Source: JANQIV01 sp050117315
GTDB lineage: Bacteria > Bacteroidota > Ignavibacteria > Ignavibacteriales > Melioribacteraceae
Reading direction: 5' to 3'
DNA: 10,038 bases
Assembly (NCBI GenBank): GCA_050117315.1
Contig: JASFMY010000180.1
Coordinates: 1 to 10,038 of the forward strand
Every line of letters starts with the position of its first letter. Position 1 is the first letter of the stretch. Both the position numbers and the translations under genes were made by a program. The notes under the pieces are model-generated. The model worked only from the letters and a program-made list of their open reading frames with translations, was not told the DNA's origin and made no database searches. Below, piece by piece: positions 1 through 6,700 of the stretch.

Positions 1-35
1 AGGCGGGCAATCTTTCGTTTTTAGCTCAAAATAGA

Positions 36-60
36 GATCACTTCGCTTCGCTCGTGATGA
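36..60. repeat. Dispersed-repeat-like hairpin (TTCGCTTCGCTC loop)
   Basis: ATCAC (37-41) pairs with GTGAT (54-58) around the loop TTCGCTTCGCTC. Short sequences of the form '...CTTCGCTTCGCTC...GATGACA' recur as intergenic hairpins in many bacterial genomes (from memory). Only one copy is visible here, so calling it a dispersed repeat is an inference; the inverted repeat itself is seen directly. Confidence 0.4.
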
Positions 61-85
61 CAAGCATACTTTTGAGACACCTTCA

Positions 86-253
86 ATGGTCCGTGACGAC
101 CCTGTTCTAAAGTTATGCAACACACCCTTCATACCGGAGGTTAATATCATCCTCAATTTACCGGACTTTGGTCCAGAGTATTTAGGCTATCCGAAGGATC
201 CCTTACCGGGAAAGCCCATAGGTGTGTGCCAAAACATCCTTTCCCCAATTTAA
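86..253 (+). other. GC-richer island with weak 55-codon ORF; coding or structured RNA unclear
   Basis: An ATG at 86 opens a 55-codon frame ending TAA at 251-253 (MVRDDPVLKLC... to ...VCQNILSPI). The frame is open further upstream, from 35. I recognise no family, there is no clear ribosome binding site, and the product lacks a signal peptide or domain pattern. The same stretch is rich in inverted repeats: ACACACC (120-126) with GGTGTGT (221-227), GGAC (163-166) with GTCC (171-174), and ATCC (189-192) with GGAT (196-199). It also holds three copies of TACCGG (132, 159, 204). A structured RNA, a decayed mobile-element end and a small peptide are all possible; I favour a non-coding explanation weakly. 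Confidence 0.25.
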
Positions 254-267
254 AAGTTGGGTTTATT
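244..267 (+). terminator. Terminator-like hairpin at the end of the GC-richer island
   Basis: CCCAATT (244-250) pairs with AGTTGGG (255-261) with one G-T wobble and a TAAA loop, followed by TTTATT. The stem is short (7 bp) and only half GC, so it would be a weak rho-independent terminator. The stop codon of the weak ORF at 86-253 lies in the loop. Confidence 0.4.
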
Positions 268-433
268 GCAAAAAAAATAAATATTTCGCATTAAGTTGAC
301 GCCAATGAGTGAACGCCGGAACGGAATTATCCTGAAATCAAAACCTATTATCCTATTTGTTAAAGATCACAAAGATTCATATTCAATCCAATTAATGTAA
401 AATTAACTTGAAAATTAAAAATCAATAATTATA

Positions 434-462
434 TTGGTTCTGTGATTCAATGAAAGAACCAA
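434..462. other. Perfect 8-bp stem-loop in the RHS upstream region
   Basis: TTGGTTCT (434-441) is the exact reverse complement of AGAACCAA (455-462), with a 13-nt loop. No T-tract follows directly, so it is not a typical terminator. It could be a leader structure of the RHS transcript or an operator. A second hairpin lies 18 nt downstream. Confidence 0.4.
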
Positions 463-477
463 CAATTCAATTTTAAC

Positions 478-502
478 TTAAAGCCTGTCCGTGAAGGCTT
501 AA
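478..502. other. Second stem-loop in the RHS upstream region
   Basis: AAGCCT (481-486) pairs with AGGCTT (495-500) around an 8-nt loop, and the flanking TT/AA can extend the stem past one bulged A. Role unknown; it lies about 235 nt before the RHS start codon. Confidence 0.3.
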
Positions 503-726
503 AAGCATTTGTAACAGTAAGATTTTATAGTATTTATAGTGAATGTGAATATGATGCTTGAGGTTTTCATTCAATTAATTTTTCGATATCAATAATAAAA
601 ACTAATTCATTAGAGCAGTATTAATACAAAACAGGAAGTATTGTAAATAAGAAATTACAACTCTTATGAAATCATTATTATTATAACGCAGTCTATTTCT
701 TGATCATAATCATTGTAAATAAATAA

Positions 727-736
727 TAAGGTTAAA
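727..736 (+). promoter_or_regulatory. Weak ribosome binding site of the RHS gene
   Basis: AAGG at 728-731 lies five bases before the ATG at 737. This is a weak Shine-Dalgarno sequence. The start is supported mainly by the signal peptide that begins at this Met. Confidence 0.45.
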
Positions 737-3700
737 ATGCATTCAATTTCTCGTATTGTTATTTCCGTATTACTTTCAATTCTTTGTCTAATCCAGGTAA
801 AAGCTCAATCCGCTCCAACTTTAATTACTCCGTCGGACGGGGCAACAAATGTTTACACCGATCAAGTTTTTTCGTGGTCGTCTGTTGAAGGAGCAACTTC
901 ATATCATATTCAAATTTCAACATCATCGTATTTCGGATGGAATCAAATTGACGAAAGCGGAATTACAACAACTTCTTACCAGGCAAGCGGACTTTATATT
1001 TATACTCCTTATTACTGGCGTGTAGGTGTTGTAACCGCAAGCGGGACAGTATATTCATCCGCCCGGAGTTTTACAACAGGTTCATCAAGCTGGGGCAGCG
1101 GAGCAGCCGGGCCGGAATTAATAGCTCCTGCAAATAACTCAACAGAAATTCCAACAACTTATACATTTAGCTGGAATGAAGCACAGGGGGCTGATTCATA
1201 TAGCCTGCAAGTCTCGACTGTTTCGAGTTTTACAAATAACCAGGTTGATGTAACCGGGTTAACAGATACTTCATACCAGGTAACGGGACTTTATTATGCC
1301 ACAACTTATTATTGGAGAGTCGGTTCGGAATCAACTTCGGGAACAGAATATTCGGGAACCTGGAGTTTTACAACAGGACTTGCCGGCGGCGGGGGAGCCA
1401 CGGGCCCGGAATTATATTCTCCGGCCGACGGTGCAACCGGTATTTCCACAGATGCAGCTTTCACATGGGAGGAGGTAACCGGCGCAACCTATAGAATCCA
1501 AATTTCTACATCGCAGTATTTTGGTTTAAATCAATTTGATGAAGACGGTTTAACATTACCCAATTTTACGGCAAACGGTCTGTATATACTTACGCCTTAT
1601 TACTGGAGAGTAAATGCAACAACGGCAAGCGACACAAGCGACTGGTCCGAAACCTATAGTTTTACAACAGGAACTACCGGGGGCGGCGATCCTCCCCAGG
1701 CGCCGACGCTTGTTTCTCCTAACGATAATTCAACGGGTATTTCTATAGATACTGTTTTGCAATGGAACAGTTCTTCCGGGGCTGATTCGTATGGTATCCA
1801 GGTTTCAACCGACAGCAGTTTTGCATCCTTTGTTGTAAATCAAAGCGGGCTTACGGACACATCTTATAATGTAACCGGACTGAATAATAATATTATGTAC
1901 TTCTGGCGTGCCAATGCCGCGAACTCGTACGGAACAAGCGGGTGGTCTTCGGTTTGGAGATTTACGACAGAAGAAGCAATTTTACCGCCTGTTTTAACAT
2001 TAACCCAACCCGAAGACAGTACCGTTACAAACGACAGTATTATTGTTGTAAGCGGTTCCGTAGAGGATTCAAGCAACACGGTTAAAATAAACGGAAGCAG
2101 CGTTACGGTCAACGGTGACGGTACGTTCACAGGTAATGTTTTATTAACCGAAGGCATGAATGAAATAAGAGTAGCGGCGTATAACTCCATTAACGACAGC
2201 GTAATTGTAATAAGAAATACTGTTTTGGATACTACCGCCCCGTTTATCACTATTACAAATCCGATAGACAGCTTGATTACTAACCTGGACAGTATTGATA
2301 TTACGGGAACAGCTTATGACATTAGCCCGTTTCTACTGACAATTAATCATGTAGAAGGGGATGGGATTGATACTTTAATAGTGCAAACGGATAGTACATT
2401 CACGGGAAGTTATAATTTATTGGAAGGAGAAAATACCTTTATAATTGTTGCGGAAGACTCATTGGGCAATAGCAGTCAAATCATTAGAAAAGTTACTCTT
2501 GACAGTCAGGCTCCGGTTATTAATATAACCGGCCCGTTAGACGGATTGACAACGGAAGATTCCCTGGTAACCGTGGAGGGTATAGTAACCGATTCAACAG
2601 ACATTGAATTAAGAATAAACGGGATTGAAACGGCAGTTGGTACCGGCGGATTATTCAGCAAAGAGGTTGCACTTTCTGTTGGATTGAATATTATCTATAT
2701 CTCTGCAGCAGATCAAGCCGGCAACAGCGCATATGACAGTGTTAATGTTACGAGAGTTCTTGTTCTGTTACCGCCTGATCCCGCAACGGTTGCTACACCT
2801 GTTGATACAACAGTTTCTACCTTAATATATGAATCCACCAAATTTTTATACACAGGTGACGACCCGATTATTAAAGATGTTGACACAACGGCAATAGAGG
2901 AATATAGGCTTTCAGTTGTGAGGGGTGCGGTTACGGACGATGACGGTAATGCTTTACCCGGTGTAAAAGTTGAAATACTTGACCACCCGGAATTCGGTTA
3001 TACACTATCGAGGGCAGACGGAATGTTTGACCTTGTGGGAAACGGCGGCGGATTATTTAATATTGATTACGGGAAAGAAGGTTATATTGGAGTTCAAAGA
3101 AAAGTTGAAGTCCCCTGGAGAGGATTTTCTTTTGCAGATACTGCTGCTATGATTCAATATGACACTACCGTAACAACTATTTCGTTTAACGATACAATTG
3201 AAATTGCTAAAGGCAGCACGGTTACAGATAAAGACGGCACAAGGACAGCTTTAATGATGTTTAAGCAAGGTACCAATGCAACGATGACATTACAGGATGG
3301 CTCCGTTGTACCTTTGGAAACTATAAACGTAAGAGCAACAGAGTATACAGTTGGCGAAGACGGTCCAAACAAAATGCCGGCTCCTTTACCACCCACGAGC
3401 GGTTATACTTATTGTGTTGAATTAAGTGTTGACGAAGCTGTTGAAGCCGGGGCAACAAAGGTTGAATTTGACACACCGGTTCCGTTTTATGTTGATAACT
3501 TCTTGGATTTCCCGAGCGGTGTTGCTGTGCCAACTGGTTATTATGATAAACAAAAAGCAAAATGGTTACCTATTCAAGATGGTGTTGTCATTGACATCAT
3601 AGCCATAAGCAATGGAGTTGCCGAATTGGATATTAATGATGACGGATCTGCTGATGATCCGGATACCCTTTTCAATAATCTGGGCATAAACGAATCTGAA

Positions 3701-6700
3701 TTAAAAAAAATTGCTCAAAATTATTCGCCGGGAAATTCTGTTTGGAGAGTGGAACTTGAGCATTTTTCACCTGTTGATTTGAACTACCCGGTTGAATATA
3801 TAGACCTCGGTGATAATAAATCAACAATATTATCCGAGAAAAAAGTTGATGAGAACAAAATTAAAACAAACAATGAACCTGTAATATGTGGTTCGATAAT
3901 TAATAGTCTGAGCCAATCAGTGATTGAAGTAGCTGATATTACAGGTGTCCCTTTTTCATTGTATTACAGCAGTCGTAATACAAAAGGATATACGGAAGAT
4001 TATACTGCTGAAATTCCTCTAACCGAAGATAGTATACCGTCATCATTACAGTACATTTCAGTAAAAATTAATGTTGCGGGAAAAGATACTAGCATAATTA
4101 TTCCGCCTGCATCTAACTTAACTACTGAATTTGTCTGGGATGGGTTAGATGCTTATGGAAGAGAACAAAATGGTGAACTTGTAATGGCAATTAGAATAGG
4201 CTATACATACTTGCCTACTTACACTTATATTAGTAGAGATGCTGGTGCTCTGTTTTCATTTGCCAGAAGACCCAATACATATTTTATAGGCTCCGGGAAA
4301 TTAACGAGAGAGCCTATAACTTCTTATAGATTCACCGGGCTTAAAGTAGGTAACTACAAGACAAAACACATAATAGGCGGATGGACACCGGATATTTTAC
4401 ATCACTACGATCCGGCAGCCGAAAAAATATATTTTGGTAACGGGAGTAGCAAAAAAGCTGAAGAACTAGGATTAATATATCAAACAGTTGCAGGCAAAAA
4501 GACTTCGGGCAGCTCCGGTGACGGAGGGCCGGCAATTGATGCCGAGTTTACGGTTCCTTATGTTGGGGATGTTGGACCGGATGGAAGTATTTATATTGTC
4601 GATCTTTTTGACAACAAAATAAGAAAAATTTCTCCTGATGGAATTATTTCAACGATTGCCGGAACCGGTGAATATGGATTCAGTGGAGATGATGGTTTGG
4701 CTGTAGATGCAAAATTAGCTTTTCCATTAGATGTTGCTGTTGATGAGGATGGTAATATATACATTGCAGACACGGAGAATTATAGAATAAGAAAAGTTGA
4801 CACCAACGGGATTATTACTACAATTGCCGGGAATGGAGATGACGGTGTTTCTGAGGATGGGACTTTTGCAGATCAGGGACCGTTATCATATTATTTTAAT
4901 ATTGATGTTGATAAAGAGGGGAACATTTATGTAGCCGATCATGAAAATTTTATAATCAGGCAGATTGATAATAATAATAGAATATTTACAATTGCCGGCA
5001 CGGGCAATGTAGGATATAACGGTGAAGATATTTTTGCAGTTGAAGCAGATTTAACTTTGGGAGGCGATATTGTTGTTGATAATGAAGGTAATATTTATTT
5101 TACAGATGTCGGGACTGCAACAGTTAGAAAAATTGGGGTTGACGGTATATTAAATACAATTGCCGGTACCCCGTTGGAATATGGTAATGACGGTGACGGC
5201 GGCGAAGCAACTGAAGCCAAACTGAGCTACCCTCTTGGAATTGATATTGATGTTAACGGTAATATTTATATAACGGATTTTGATAATAATAATATAAGGG
5301 TTATTGATGAAGGCGGCATTATATTTACTGTGGCCGGTGAAGGTTTTTCAATTGATTTTGATGATGACGATATAATGATTACCGGTGTTTCTTCAATAAC
5401 CGGAACGAAAATCAAAAAAGTGGGAATTAAATCCTCGTTCAAAGAAATTATTAAACAAAAAAGAATAGGAAAAAAAGCTGCTCCTAAATCATATTCCATC
5501 AATGCATTAAACGATGAAAGTGACGAAGCCGATCCTTACGAAGGTTACCCTGCAGAAAGAGCAAGGTTTGAGTCTGTGAACGGTTTGGCTGCTGGCAAAA
5601 ACGGTGAGTTGTATTTTTCACTGGAAACCGAGATCAAGGAGATTGGGAAATTATATGAAAACTTCACTTCAAGTAACTATATTATTCCGTCGGAAGACGG
5701 GTCGCAGGTTTTTAAATTCAACAAATTCGGTAAACATATTGAAACGCTGAACGCACTTACCGGTGAACCAATTTTCAAATTTGAGTATGACGAACAGGGA
5801 TTAATTACAAAAATAATTGACGCAGACAGCCTCATTACAATTATTGACAGGGATTCAAACGGTTTTCCCGTTTCAATCACTTCACCTTTCGGGGAGGTTA
5901 CTACACTGAATTTAGATGCCAACGGTTACCTGGCATCTATTACAAACCTTGCAAACGAAACTTATACTTATAATTACACAAGTGACGGACTTTTAACCGA
6001 AGTAGAAGACCCGAATAACAACAGTACAATATATACTTATGATAGCAAAGGATTTCTCATTAGGGAAGATGATGCAGCAGGCGGATTTATTGAATTAGCA
6101 AGAACGGAATACTATAATGGTATGAGTGTTAAAAAAACTACTGCCGAAGGTTATGAAACAGATTATTTATATGTGAACAGAAGTGATGGAAGTATACAGG
6201 TGATTGAAACAGATGAAAGTGAATTAGAAACGGAAACAATAACAGATAGGGAAGGAAGCATAACCGTAAATACCCCTGACGGAACAATCTCAAAAACATT
6301 CTATAAACCGGATCCGCGCTTCGGTATGGAAGCCCCGCTTATTGACACGTTGAGAATTGCTACGCCGGGACAGCTTGAATCCAATTTCAGCCAATCAAAA
6401 ACAATTACACTGTATACCGGGGATCAAATTACCGGACTGGTTGATACTATTACGATAAACGGTAAAAATACGGTTATACAATATGACGGAATTGCAAATA
6501 CTTTTACAACGCAGACCCCGGAGGGCAGAACTTCTGTAATGTCAACAGACTCTCTTAGCAGGCCCCTGCAAACTTCCGTACCGGGAATTGAAGCTGTATC
6601 ATATACTTATGATGACAACGGATTCCTAACTTCTGTAACGCAAGGAACAAGAACTTCTTTGTTTGATTATGATTCTACGGGAAGGCTGGCTTCAACTACC

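Larger units (their letters stand above)
1..736. other. Gene-poor region upstream of the giant RHS gene
   Basis: No convincing protein gene lies here. About 60-270 is clearly richer in G+C than the AT-rich stretch 270-736. The region holds a hairpin at 37-58, a GC-richer island with a weak 55-codon ORF (86-253), a terminator-like hairpin (244-264), and two stem-loops at 434-462 and 481-500. The last 200 bases are AT-rich and include two copies of ATTGTAAATAA (640-650 and 712-722), the second just before the RHS start. A promoter for the RHS gene presumably lies in this region, but I cannot place one with confidence. Confidence 0.6.

Noticed and set aside
408..435. Sigma-70-like promoter TTGAAA (408-413), 16-nt spacer, TATATT (430-435)
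   Set aside because: The sequence is so AT-rich that such matches are expected by chance. The start would fall inside the 434-462 stem-loop, and Bacteroidota-type promoters use another -7 motif.
1864..2250. 128-codon open frame on the minus strand inside the RHS gene
   Set aside because: It lies wholly within the well-supported Ig/FN3 coding sequence, has no recognisable domain, and is a shadow of the Thr/Asn/Val-rich plus-strand repeats. The other short frames inside the gene were dismissed for the same reason.
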